Assembly (NCBI GenBank): GCA_026770585.1
Contig: MU647183.1
Location: 89,779 to 101,805, forward strand
DNA: 12,027 bases
DNA from: Baffinella frigidus
Taxonomy: Eukaryota > Cryptophyceae > Cryptomonadales > Baffinellaceae
Direction: 5' to 3'
Shown: in pieces, positions 6,468 through 11,586 of the stretch
How the letters are laid out: every line of letters starts with the position of its first letter
Numbering within the stretch: the first letter of the stretch is position 1
Translations under genes and position numbers: made by a program
The notes under the pieces: model-generated
Told to the model about the DNA's origin: nothing
The model's input: the letters and a program-made list of their open reading frames with translations, nothing else
Databases searched by the model: none

Positions 6468-6591
6468 TACCACGCCAGAGGGCTCAATCGACGCCTTGTC
6501 CACGCCAGATCTGGCGTCGTTGACTTAAGTATTCGGGGGATTCCCCCTGAAGGATGTCAAAAGTGGATGTTTTGAGCCCTCTGGCGTGGTA
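6468..6591. mobile_element. Foldback element, 124 bp, with GCCAGATCTGGC palindrome
   Basis: Perfect 20-bp terminal inverted repeats TACCACGCCAGAGGGCTCAA and TTGAGCCCTCTGGCGTGGTA. Inside is a 16-bp palindrome ACGCCAGATCTGGCGT (6502-6517) and a second stem GGGGGATTCCCCC. The palindrome shares its 12-base centre GCCAGATCTGGC with the one at 5896-5919. The outer TA at both ends could be a TA target duplication. Non-coding. Confidence 0.92.
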
Positions 6592-6630
6592 GGTTGAGTC
6601 ATCCAACAGTCTATGAGACTTATGGCGGTT

Positions 6631-6672
6631 CGAGAGTTCCACGCCGGTTGACTAATCCCAGGATTCCCTGGT
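6631..6672. other. Empty insertion site matching 5838-5860 / 6036-6054
   Basis: 23 bases identical to 5838-5860 are joined directly to 19 bases identical to 6036-6054. This fixes the boundaries of the element between them. Confidence 0.93.
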
Positions 6673-6705
6673 CCCAATTTAATCTCGGAAAACAACAGAA
6701 TCTGT

Positions 6706-6807
6706 GATTTATCAAGACTTTTGAAGCCGATTCATGATATTTTAAGCCTTGGTTTTATGCCTAAAATAGCAGATCCGCCCTTATCTTCGGCGTTGGAAGC
6801 CCTAAGA
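6706..6807 (-). repeat. 102-bp dispersed repeat, reverse copy
   Basis: Reverse complement of 5033-5134. Here, unlike the other copy, it is bracketed by CAGAATCTGTG (about 6698-6708) and CACACATCAGATTCTG (about 6807-6822), which are imperfect inverted repeats of each other. Confidence 0.92.
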
Positions 6808-7134
6808 CACACATCAGATTCTGGTATGTTGCGAAATGAAATCCTTCCCGGTTCAGTTATCGCCCTGGTAGAGAAGAGACTTTTATCGAACTTATGACGT
6901 CGGACCGTAAACTTAAAGCGTCCAGAGAGGGCTCGAACTAAGTGCTTCTTAGCTAAGGACCTAAATGTACAACCGGATCTACCTACCTTAGCGTCGGAGG
7001 CGTTCGCTTCACGACTCTACATCCCTGGTACCAAAACACTTTTTTGACGAGTCAACCGTCTCCCAGAGTCTGGGATCATTTTTCTACTTACAATGAGGTG
7101 CCTTTCCGCACCCTGCTGATACGGAAAGCTCACG
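6808..7134. other. No gene; eroded repeat flank
   Basis: Contains GTTCAGTTATCGCCCTGGTA (about 6855) and GAGTCAACCGTCTCCCAGAG (about 7041). These echo the left and right flanks of the 6085-6264 element, so the segment between may be a diverged or differently filled relative. CTTTCCG and CGGAAAG near 7091-7127 form a small stem. No coding signal. Confidence 0.6.
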
Positions 7135-7264
7135 CTACAGGGACACCCCGCTCATAAGAAAGTGCCTTCCCCTTGGACCTCACAGTGTATGGTGGGCCTA
7201 TGCCAAGGGCCTCACGGTGGTTCTGGGAGGGGGGCAGTTTCTCATGAGCGAGGTACCCCTGTAG
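7135..7264. mobile_element. Foldback element family IV, 130 bp
   Basis: The left end CTACAGGGACACCCCGCTCA and right end TGAGCGAGGTACCCCTGTAG are imperfect inverted repeats, extending to about 32 bp with TAAGAAAGTGCC against GGCAGTTTCTCA. The right-end sequence recurs near 7921-7954 (CTTGAGAGCGAGATACCTCTG) and at 10461-10480 (CTCATGAGCGAGGTACCCCT). Non-coding. Confidence 0.82.
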
Positions 7265-7305
7265 AGAAGGACTTATCTGGACGCGACGTGGTACACAATC
7301 TGCAA

Positions 7306-7408
7306 TATCCTTGTCGAGTAGGCTCATACGCCCTACCGTAGGGCCCTGGGACCTGCCTAGGACCTCTTGGCGGTCAAATTTGACCGCCTGACCACTTAAT
7401 AAGGAATA
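7306..7408. mobile_element. Hairpin element family I, copy 1
   Basis: The order matches the other three copies: eroded left terminal repeat, then the core GTAGGCTCATACGCCCTACC and GTAGGGCCCTGGGACCTGCC, then the 20-nt perfect palindrome GGCGGTCAAATTTGACCGCC (7369-7388), then the right repeat TGACCACTTAATAAGGAATA. Both terminal repeats carry small indels, so this is probably an older copy. Non-coding. Confidence 0.9.
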
Positions 7409-7410
7409 GC

Positions 7411-7538
7411 CCTGAACCCTGACCCCTTAACCATAAACCATAAACTATAGACCCTAAACCCTCAACCCTCAACCCTCAACCCCCAACCCTCAACCTTAAA
7501 CCCTAAACCCTGAACCCTAAACCCTGAACCCCAAACCC
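7411..7538. repeat. Degenerate CCCTAAA/CCCTCAA telomere-like block
   Basis: C-rich units CCCTGAA, CATAAAC, CCCTCAA and CCCTAAA in tandem directly after a family I element. Same orientation as the block at 4590-5485. Confidence 0.92.
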
Positions 7539-7581
7539 GCAGGCTTCGCTTCCGTATTCGGACTTTACAAATTACGCCGCT

Positions 7582-7668
7582 TACGACGACATTTGATTCT
7601 CGCCAACTTTAGAGGTTTCCTACGACGACTTTTGATTTGATTTGGTTTCCGCTACTGGAGAGGTCTCC
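7582..7668. repeat. Two-copy tandem repeat (TACGACGAC...)
   Basis: TACGACGACATTTGATTCTC...AGAGGTTTCC is followed directly by a diverged second copy TACGACGACTTTTGATTTGA...GAGAGGTCTCC. No function evident. Confidence 0.8.
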
Positions 7669-7727
7669 GGAAAACCGAGTAAAGTCACCCAGTAAAGCTC
7701 AGAAAAATCACTCGGTGTGGTGTACAC

Positions 7728-7831
7728 TATCCCTCAAGTGACCAGTAGGCTCATACGCCCTACAGTAGGGCCCTAGGACCTGCCTAGGACCTCAGGCCCC
7801 CAAATTTGGAGGCCTGGTCACTTAAGGGATA
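7728..7831. mobile_element. Hairpin element family I, copy 2
   Basis: Terminal repeats TATCCCTCAAGTGACCA and TGGTCACTTAAGGGATA (17 bp). The core differs from copy 1 at only a few bases (CCCTACAGTAGGG instead of CCCTACCGTAGGG). The 20-nt stem at 7795-7814, GGCCCCCAAATTTGGAGGCC, pairs at 9 of 10 positions and lies directly against the right repeat. Non-coding. Confidence 0.95.
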
Positions 7832-7860
7832 GGGCCTTGCAAGAGGCCCTCCTAGGGCCC

Positions 7861-7905
7861 TACAGGGGGTACTCGAATTTAAGTTAATTTTGAGTAACCC
7901 CTGTA
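7861..7905. repeat. 45-bp foldback hairpin (TACAGGGGGTACTC)
   Basis: TACAGGGGGTACTCGAA pairs with TTGAGTAACCCCTGTA around an AT-rich centre. The end sequence CTACAGGGGTTACTC is also used by the larger inverted repeat at 8200-8671 and resembles the ends of 7135-7264. Confidence 0.85.
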
Positions 7906-8036
7906 CGGTTGTCCTGGTGGTGGGAGGCTCCTTGAGAGCGAGATACCTCTGTTCATCTACTTCTCAGGCGATTTTCCTAGAATGTGTACAAAGATAGCTG
8001 GGTTTCAAGAACCCGCGCTGTCAGCATGTGACCACC
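7906..8036. other. No gene; partial family IV end
   Basis: GGTGGTGGGAGGCTCCTTGA then GAGCGAGATACCTCTG resembles the right half of 7135-7264 without a matching left half, suggesting a truncated copy. Nothing else recognised. Confidence 0.6.
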
Positions 8037-8197
8037 CCACACAGCGGGCTACGAAGGGATTTCCGGCCCAAATCGGGCCGACTTTCCGTTACCTTATCAG
8101 TAGGAACCCCCCTATGTCCCTACGGATTGCCTACCGTAGGGTCGTATGTCTTATCGCTTAGGGGTTATTCACAATCCCTTCGAAGTCCGCTGTGTGG
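8037..8197. mobile_element. Hairpin element family II, copy 2 (161 bp)
   Basis: Same ends and core as 3148-3309. Its palindrome CGGCCCAAATCGGGCCG (8064-8080) is also 17 nt and in the same position, but several stem pairs are exchanged (G-C to C-G, A-T to C-G, T-A to A-T). Core motifs CCTACCGTAGGG and TCGCTTAGGGGTTATTC are present. Non-coding. Confidence 0.92.
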
Positions 8198-8199
8198 AG

Positions 8200-8671
8200 G
8201 GGCGGGGCCTGTCCTTAATGTTGAATACACGTTGTACATGTAACCCCTGTAGGGCCCTATGAAGTTCTGCAGGATCGCAGGGGCTATTTCAGATGAGGAA
8301 CACGAGGGACGCCCCACACCAGGCGGATCAAGCACCCTTTTTAAAACCCGGGGAGCTGTACATGTACAAGTGAGGAAGTGTGTAGTAATTTTCATATGTT
8401 TGGTCACGAGTCCGCCCGTGTTTCGAGCGGACATGTGGTGTCTCCTTCGTGAAACGGCCACCGAGACAAAAGTCGAGAGTGGAACGTCTCATAGCAAAAG
8501 TGGAACCTCTGTTAACTTAAGAAGTAACAGTGGATTACGATGTGTGCCTCTTCTTTATTACTACCGACGCGGGCGCCACGTATTCACCCCCACCGAGGCT
8601 GTGTCTGAGCAAGGGCACGCGTGACCTCTCACTACAGGGGTTACTCAAAATTAAGGACACGCACCACCCCT
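8200..8671. mobile_element. Inverted-repeat unit with a 121-codon open frame
   Basis: GTAACCCCTGTAG (8240-8252) and CTACAGGGGTTAC (8632-8644) are exact inverted repeats. Outside them GGGGCGGGGCCTGTCCTTAA (8201-8220) pairs with TTAAGGACACGCACCACCCC (8651-8670), so the inverted repeats total about 40 bp with an extra 15 bp on the left. The interior is almost filled by one open frame (8259-8624). The right arm is shared with the next element (8648-8738), so the pairing may reflect two neighbouring elements with the same ends rather than one transposon. Confidence 0.6.
8259..8624 (+). CDS. Hypothetical 121-aa open frame inside an inverted repeat
   Basis: Begins MKFCRIAGAISDEEHEGRPT and ends VFTPTEAVSEQGHA. 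I see no known domain, catalytic motif or convincing signal peptide; one short hydrophobic run, KCVVIFICLVTS, lies near residues 39-50. It fills the interior of the inverted repeat at 8200-8671 nearly exactly, which is its only point in favour. By a rough calculation a few open stretches of this length are expected by chance in 12 kb, there is no second copy here to test for selection, and a 98-codon open frame overlaps it on the other strand. Most likely not a real gene. It could be a passenger or decayed frame of a small mobile element. Confidence 0.15.
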   Translation: MKFCRIAGAISDEEHEGRPTPGGSSTLFKTRGAVHVQVRKCVVIFICLVTSPPVFRADMWCLLRETATETKVESGTSHSKSGTSVNLRSNSGLRCVPLLYYYRRGRHVFTPTEAVSEQGHA

Positions 8672-8738
8672 AGGGTGGTCCTATGCTCCTAGGACCAGCC
8701 CTACCGTAGGACCCTAGGGCGGTGCGTGTCCTTAATTT
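8648..8738. mobile_element. Hairpin element family III, 91 bp
   Basis: Ends AAATTAAGGACACGCACC and GGTGCGTGTCCTTAATTT are exact inverted repeats that continue imperfectly through CACCCCTAGGG. Inside lie a stem GGTCCTA...TAGGACC (8677-8696) and CCCTACCGTAGG, the same core motif as in families I and II. A solo copy of its right end is at about 8201-8222. It ends five bases before family I copy 3. Confidence 0.92.
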
Positions 8739-8743
8739 CGTAC

Positions 8744-8847
8744 TATCCCTTAAGTGGCCAGTAGGCTCATACGCCCTACCGTAGGGCCCTAGGACCTGCC
8801 TAGGGCTTCCACGGGCGATTATTCGCCCGTTGGTCACTTAAGGGATA
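8744..8847. mobile_element. Hairpin element family I, copy 3
   Basis: Terminal repeats TATCCCTTAAGTGGCCA and TGGTCACTTAAGGGATA. The core is nearly identical to the other copies. The 20-nt stem ACGGGCGATTATTCGCCCGT (8811-8830) shares almost no bases with copies 1, 2 and 4 but pairs at 9 of 10 positions. Non-coding. Confidence 0.95.
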
Positions 8848-8865
8848 GATAGACTTACACGGCCT

Positions 8866-8910
8866 TTACGGAGGGACATGCACAGTGGCCATGTTGGTAT
8901 CTCTCCGTAA
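8866..8910. repeat. Short foldback hairpin (TTACGGAG...CTCCGTAA)
   Basis: TTACGGAGGGACATG pairs imperfectly with CATGTTGGTATCTCTCCGTAA. A minimal inverted repeat like the one at 7861-7905. Confidence 0.7.
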
Positions 8911-8957
8911 TAAATGAACAAACACACGTTCCTCGCTCGCTCCGTTAGGTCCTTTAC

Positions 8958-9024
8958 GTTCTTCGAGCTCCCAACATAGGCGGGACTCCGGAAGTCTTCG
9001 AGCTCCCAACATAGGCGGACTCCG
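8958..9024. repeat. Two-copy 33/34-bp tandem repeat
   Basis: CTTCGAGCTCCCAACATAGG then CGG(G)ACTCCG is repeated directly with a one-base length change. Confidence 0.95.
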
Positions 9025-9029
9025 TTATC

Positions 9030-9215
9030 CTACACTGTGGTTGCGGGCGGCGACAGCACCGTCAGGCGCGTGCCGACCCCGTCCATGTACACCGCCGGGA
9101 CCACGTGGAACCCCTGCCCCTGGTGTAGGGCGCAGCACTCAGTTAAGGGATGGTGGTTTGAAGTACGGTAGCACAGGACGGTCTTAGGATGTCTGTGTGG
9201 GGGTTCAGTCCCCGG
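9030..9215 (-). pseudogene. GC3-rich coding-like stretch, possible terminal exon or relic
   Basis: On the minus strand a frame of 61 codons is open from 9215 to a TAG at 9030-9032. Its last 36 codons read ECCALHQGQGFHVVPAVYMD then GVGTRLTVLSPPATTV, and 33 of these 36 codons end in G or C. The 25 codons upstream show about half G/C at third position and look random. The sharp switch falls near TTAACTGAG, which could be a 3' splice site, or at CTACACCAG slightly inside. This is the best protein-like stretch in the window. There is no start codon apart from an internal ATG, no upstream exon that I could recognise, and I cannot name a family. It could be the last exon of a gene, a captured gene fragment, or a GC-rich accident. 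Confidence 0.3.
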
Positions 9216-9537
9216 CTAGGGCAAACGGTACGTAGTCAGTAAGTACATCACTTTCCATTAGGCCTGGGACCTGTTTACAGGGACTTTCAAAGGTTAGTGA
9301 AAAAGAAGAAGAAGGTTTGCAGTAATTCCTTCAGACCCTACCCGATTTTTTAAAAAATCGTGCCAGAATTTCGATTGTAAAAAACATCTCAAGAGGGAGT
9401 AGCATATTAGTGCCGAAGCCTGAGGCCGTTGGTGAACCCTCACGAAGGGTCACACTTTCCTTGTTCGCAGTGAACGCTCCGAAAAGTTTAAAAGTTGACT
9501 TTAGGGGTCATATGCCCGTTGCCTGTTAGTGAACCAG
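9216..9537. other. No gene; short palindromes
   Basis: Contains an exact 18-bp palindrome CGATTTTTTAAAAAATCG (9343-9360) and a small stem GTGAACCCT...AGGGTCAC (about 9430-9452). AG-rich sequence (GAAAAAGAAGAAGAAGG) lies near 9298-9315. No coding or RNA gene recognised. Confidence 0.7.
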
Positions 9538-9720
9538 TTGACTTTTGACCTTGGTGAACACCACCCAAAAGTTAATCGTTGACTTTTGATGTTGTTGAGA
9601 TCCCTAAAAGTTGACAGTTGACTTTTGACGTTGGTAAGACCCCAAAACCGGACAACCCCAAAAATTGACAATTGACTTGAAAAATCAAGTGTTGAAAAGT
9701 CGATCATTGACTTGAGGAAA
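9538..9720. repeat. TTGACTTTTGAC tandem repeat cluster
   Basis: Five direct units starting TTGACTT at 9538, 9579, 9618, 9673 and 9708, with irregular spacing (41, 39, 55, 35 bp). Several have the inverted partner AAAAGTTGAC or AAAAATTGAC before the next unit. A purely noncoding decayed array; spacing and unit divergence do not fit CRISPR. Confidence 0.85.
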
Positions 9721-9824
9721 ACACTGCCGGCTAGCCCCACCCCCGATATCTGAGGGAGAGTGTATTCCCGACGGGGCAAAATTAACACCTAAGGAAGTAC
9801 TTTCCGCCACCGTCATTTGGCATC
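9721..9824. other. No feature recognised
   Basis: Unique-looking sequence between the TTGAC array and the G-rich telomere-like block. No frame, stem or repeat I can support. Confidence 0.6.
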
Positions 9825-10320
9825 AGGGTTTAGGGTTAACGAGCACCCACGCTCTGTTGACCAAAGATGGTGGTAAGGGGTTATTTTTTTGAGGCTGGTC
9901 GGCGCACCAGAGATTAGGGTTTAGGGTGCGGGGTTCAGTGTTCAGAGTTGGTGTTCAGTGTTCAGTGTTCAGGGTTCAGGGTTAAGGGCGACACCCCTGG
10001 TTCAGGGTTCAGAGTTCAGAGTTCAGGGTTCAGGGTTCAGGGTTCAGGGTTTAGGGTTTAGGGTTTAGGGTATCGGGGTTAGGGATTAGGGAGTAAGGTT
10101 GAGGGTTTGACACCCAAGACATCAGGGTTCCATGTTCAGGGTCCAGGGTTCAGGGTTTAAGGCGGCGTCCCTGGTTGAGGGGTTAGGGTTTAGGGTTGGG
10201 TTTAGGGTTTAGGGTTTAGGGTTCAGGGTCTAGGGTGTAGGGTATAGGGTTCAGGGTTTTGGGGTTTAGGGTTTAGGGTTTAGGGTTTAGGGTTCAGGGT
10301 TCAGAGTTACGAGCGTGCTC
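9825..10320. repeat. Large TTTAGGG/TTCAGGG telomere-like block, G-rich strand
   Basis: Long runs of GGGTTTA and GGGTTCA heptamers with local homogeneous patches (for example around 10018-10065 and 10195-10225, 10260-10295), interrupted by short single-copy pieces such as GGCGACACCCCTGGTT and GGCGGCGTCCCTGG (about 9986 and 10161). The variant TTCAGGG is the reverse of the CCCTGAA variant in the C-rich blocks. Strong G-quadruplex potential. Confidence 0.95.
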
Positions 10321-10380
10321 TTTACCGACGCTGGTGTTTAGGGTCTGGGATTCAGCCTAAGCGATGCCCACAAGATTACT

Positions 10381-10480
10381 GGGTTGCCTCACTCAAGGAG
10401 GCGCACCCCCCTGGGATCCTGCAGTAGGCCCAACTATGGCCCCTACTGTGGGGGGCGGCTCCTCATGAGCGAGGTACCCC
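10381..10480. mobile_element. Foldback element related to family IV, 100 bp
   Basis: GGGTTGCCTCACTCAAGGAG followed by GCGCACCCCCC pairs with GGGGGGCGGCTCCTCATGAG followed by CGAGGTACCCC, giving arms of about 35-40 bp with mismatches. A central stem AGTAGGCC...GGCCCCTACT (about 10423-10447). The right end matches the right end of 7135-7264. Inserted between telomere-like units. Confidence 0.82.
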
Positions 10481-10483
10481 TTT

Positions 10484-10545
10484 AGGGTCTAGGGTCTAGG
10501 GTCTAGGGTCTAGGGTCTAGGGTCTAGGGTCTAGGGTCTAGGGTT
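10484..10545. repeat. (GGGTCTA)n heptamer array, about 9 copies
   Basis: Perfect tandem GGGTCTA. This is the reverse complement of the CCCTAGA array at 184-284 and differs by one base from the telomere heptamer GGGTTTA. Confidence 0.97.
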
Positions 10546-10602
10546 GAGGGTAAAGGGGTCAGGGTTCAGCCTGGGCGACGCTCAAGAGATTATGGAGCAG
10601 GG

Positions 10603-10707
10603 TATCCCTCAAGTGGCCAGTAGGCTCACACGCCCTACCGTAGGGCCCTAGGACCTGCCTAGGACCTCTTGGGAGTCAAATTTGACCTCCTGGCCACTTG
10701 AGGGATA
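10603..10707. mobile_element. Hairpin element family I, copy 4
   Basis: Perfect 17-bp terminal repeats TATCCCTCAAGTGGCCA and TGGCCACTTGAGGGATA. The core is nearly identical to the other copies. The 20-nt stem GGGAGTCAAATTTGACCTCC (10671-10690) has eight Watson-Crick pairs plus one G-T and one A-C, as if two transitions had begun to erode a perfect palindrome. Terminal repeats also covary: GGCCA/TGGCC here against GACCA/TGGTC in copy 2. Inserted in telomere-like DNA. Confidence 0.96.
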
Positions 10708-10834
10708 GGGGTCAGGGGCTAGCCTGGGCGATGCCCACGACATTAGGGCTTAGCATTCAGGGTCCAGGGTCCAGGGTTTCGGGCGGCACCCCTGGGTTTG
10801 GGATTCGGGTTTCGGGATTCGGGTTTCGGGTTTA
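10708..10834. repeat. Telomere-like DNA with CTAGCCTGGGCGATGCC unit
   Basis: GGGGCTAGCCTGGGCGATGC at about 10716, followed by CCACGACATTAGGG and TTCGGGA/TTCGGGT repeats. Other copies of this unit lie near 10351 (TTCAGCCTAAGCGATGCCCA), 10565 and 11085, with long copies at 10835 and 11130. Confidence 0.85.
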
Positions 10835-10896
10835 GGGGCTAGCCTGGGCGATGCCGGAGATGGTCCCCGGGACGGGCGAGCCGTTCAGGAGGAGCG
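10835..10896 (+). repeat. 62-bp GGGGCTAGCCTGGGCGATGCC repeat, long copy 1
   Basis: Matches 11130-11191 over 62 bp with three substitutions, including GATGCCGGAGATGGTCCCCG and ACGGGCGAGCCGTT. Shorter copies of its first 20 bases recur four more times between 10351 and 11105, each at the edge of a G-rich telomere-like run. Confidence 0.95.
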
Positions 10897-11129
10897 GTAC
10901 CATTGCGTTAGGGTTTCCCCTCGAGTCTGGAAGCAGGACGTTTTTTGTTGTTGAGGGGGGGGGTCACGTTGCCCACGCGTAAAGCGCGAGCGACGTGGCC
11001 GATTCCAGTACGAAACCAGGCCGTGTCACTACTACACCACATTTACAAAAAGTGCCTTTTCTGGCCTCGAGGGGTTGGGGTGTAGGGGCTAGCCTGGCCG
11101 ATACCCAAGAGATGAGGGGGCAGGGGTCA
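10897..11129. other. No gene; short repeat copy
   Basis: Contains a G run at about 10955, ordinary-looking sequence, and at about 11085-11118 another GGGGCTAGCCTGGCCGATAC copy. Open frames of about 80-106 codons on both strands overlap repeats and each other; none looks like a protein I know. Confidence 0.7.
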
Positions 11130-11191
11130 GGGGCTAGCCTGGGCGATGCCGGAGATGGTCCCTGGGACGGGCGAGCCGTTGAGGAGGAACG
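11130..11191 (+). repeat. 62-bp GGGGCTAGCCTGGGCGATGCC repeat, long copy 2
   Basis: Second long copy. It leads directly into the duplicated block at 11201, whereas copy 1 leads into unrelated sequence. Confidence 0.95.
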
Positions 11192-11200
11192 ACACCCTTC

Positions 11201-11479
11201 CGTTGACTCCATCGAACCGCACCGCCACTCTGCGCACGAGCCACAGCGATTTATTTACACAACGATTTTGTTGTATACAACGATTTTTTTGCGACTTTTT
11301 TTTAAACTATGTTGAAGAAAAACATCCTACTTCAGAACTGAAACCTTGCTATTTTGGCAACAGAACGACACCCTCCTGTTGACCCCGAAGAACCGCACCG
11401 CCACCCTGCCGCACGATCGCGCCACCAACGAAAAACGTTAAATTCCTGAAGGTGATCAAACTACGGGAGGAGAGGAGCG
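11201..11479 (+). repeat. Duplicated block, first copy (uninterrupted)
   Basis: Begins CGTTGACTCCATCGAACCGC and ends GGGAGGAGAGGAGCG. It matches 11587-12008 in order. The 3' part from ACCTTGCTATTTTGG onward is nearly identical, while the middle (TTTATTTACACAACG...) differs in length and sequence. Each block has an internal pair of related units, GTTGACTCCATCGAACCGCA and GTTGACCCCGAAGAACCGCA. It holds the uninterrupted site GCCACTCTGCGCACG used to define the insertion in the other copy. Confidence 0.93.
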
Positions 11480-11586
11480 ACACGCGCCGTGATCAAATGC
11501 TGACTTTTGGCGTGTTTCCTGGTCAACAATCCAAAAATTGACTTATGAATCTGTTCGCATGGATAGCCTCGTGTGGGACACGCGCG
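11480..11586. other. Spacer between duplicated blocks; no gene
   Basis: Contains CAAAAATTGACTTATG, loosely like the TTGAC repeats at 9538-9720. Nothing else recognised. Confidence 0.6.

Noticed and set aside
6420-6660. GGTTCGAAAGTTC and GGTTCGAGAGTTCC resembling a tRNA B box
   Set aside because: No A box, cloverleaf or acceptor stem could be found around them.
9538-9720. CRISPR-like appearance of repeat and spacer
   Set aside because: Units are diverged, spacing is irregular, and the context is eukaryotic repeat DNA.
9501-9788. 95-codon minus-strand frame with repeated peptide-like units
   Set aside because: It only reads through the irregular TTGAC tandem repeat; unit spacing is not a multiple of three throughout.
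9825-10560. True chromosome end (telomere)
   Set aside because: Units are degenerate, orientation switches across the window, and complex sequence continues on both sides.
11269-11280. GTTGTATACAAC palindrome as a binding site
   Set aside because: A 12-bp palindrome in AT-rich repeat sequence with no gene nearby; too little to support a regulatory call.
10964-11382. Open frames of 78-106 codons
   Set aside because: They cross the boundary between the 62-bp repeat and the duplicated block, and the second copies do not keep the frame.
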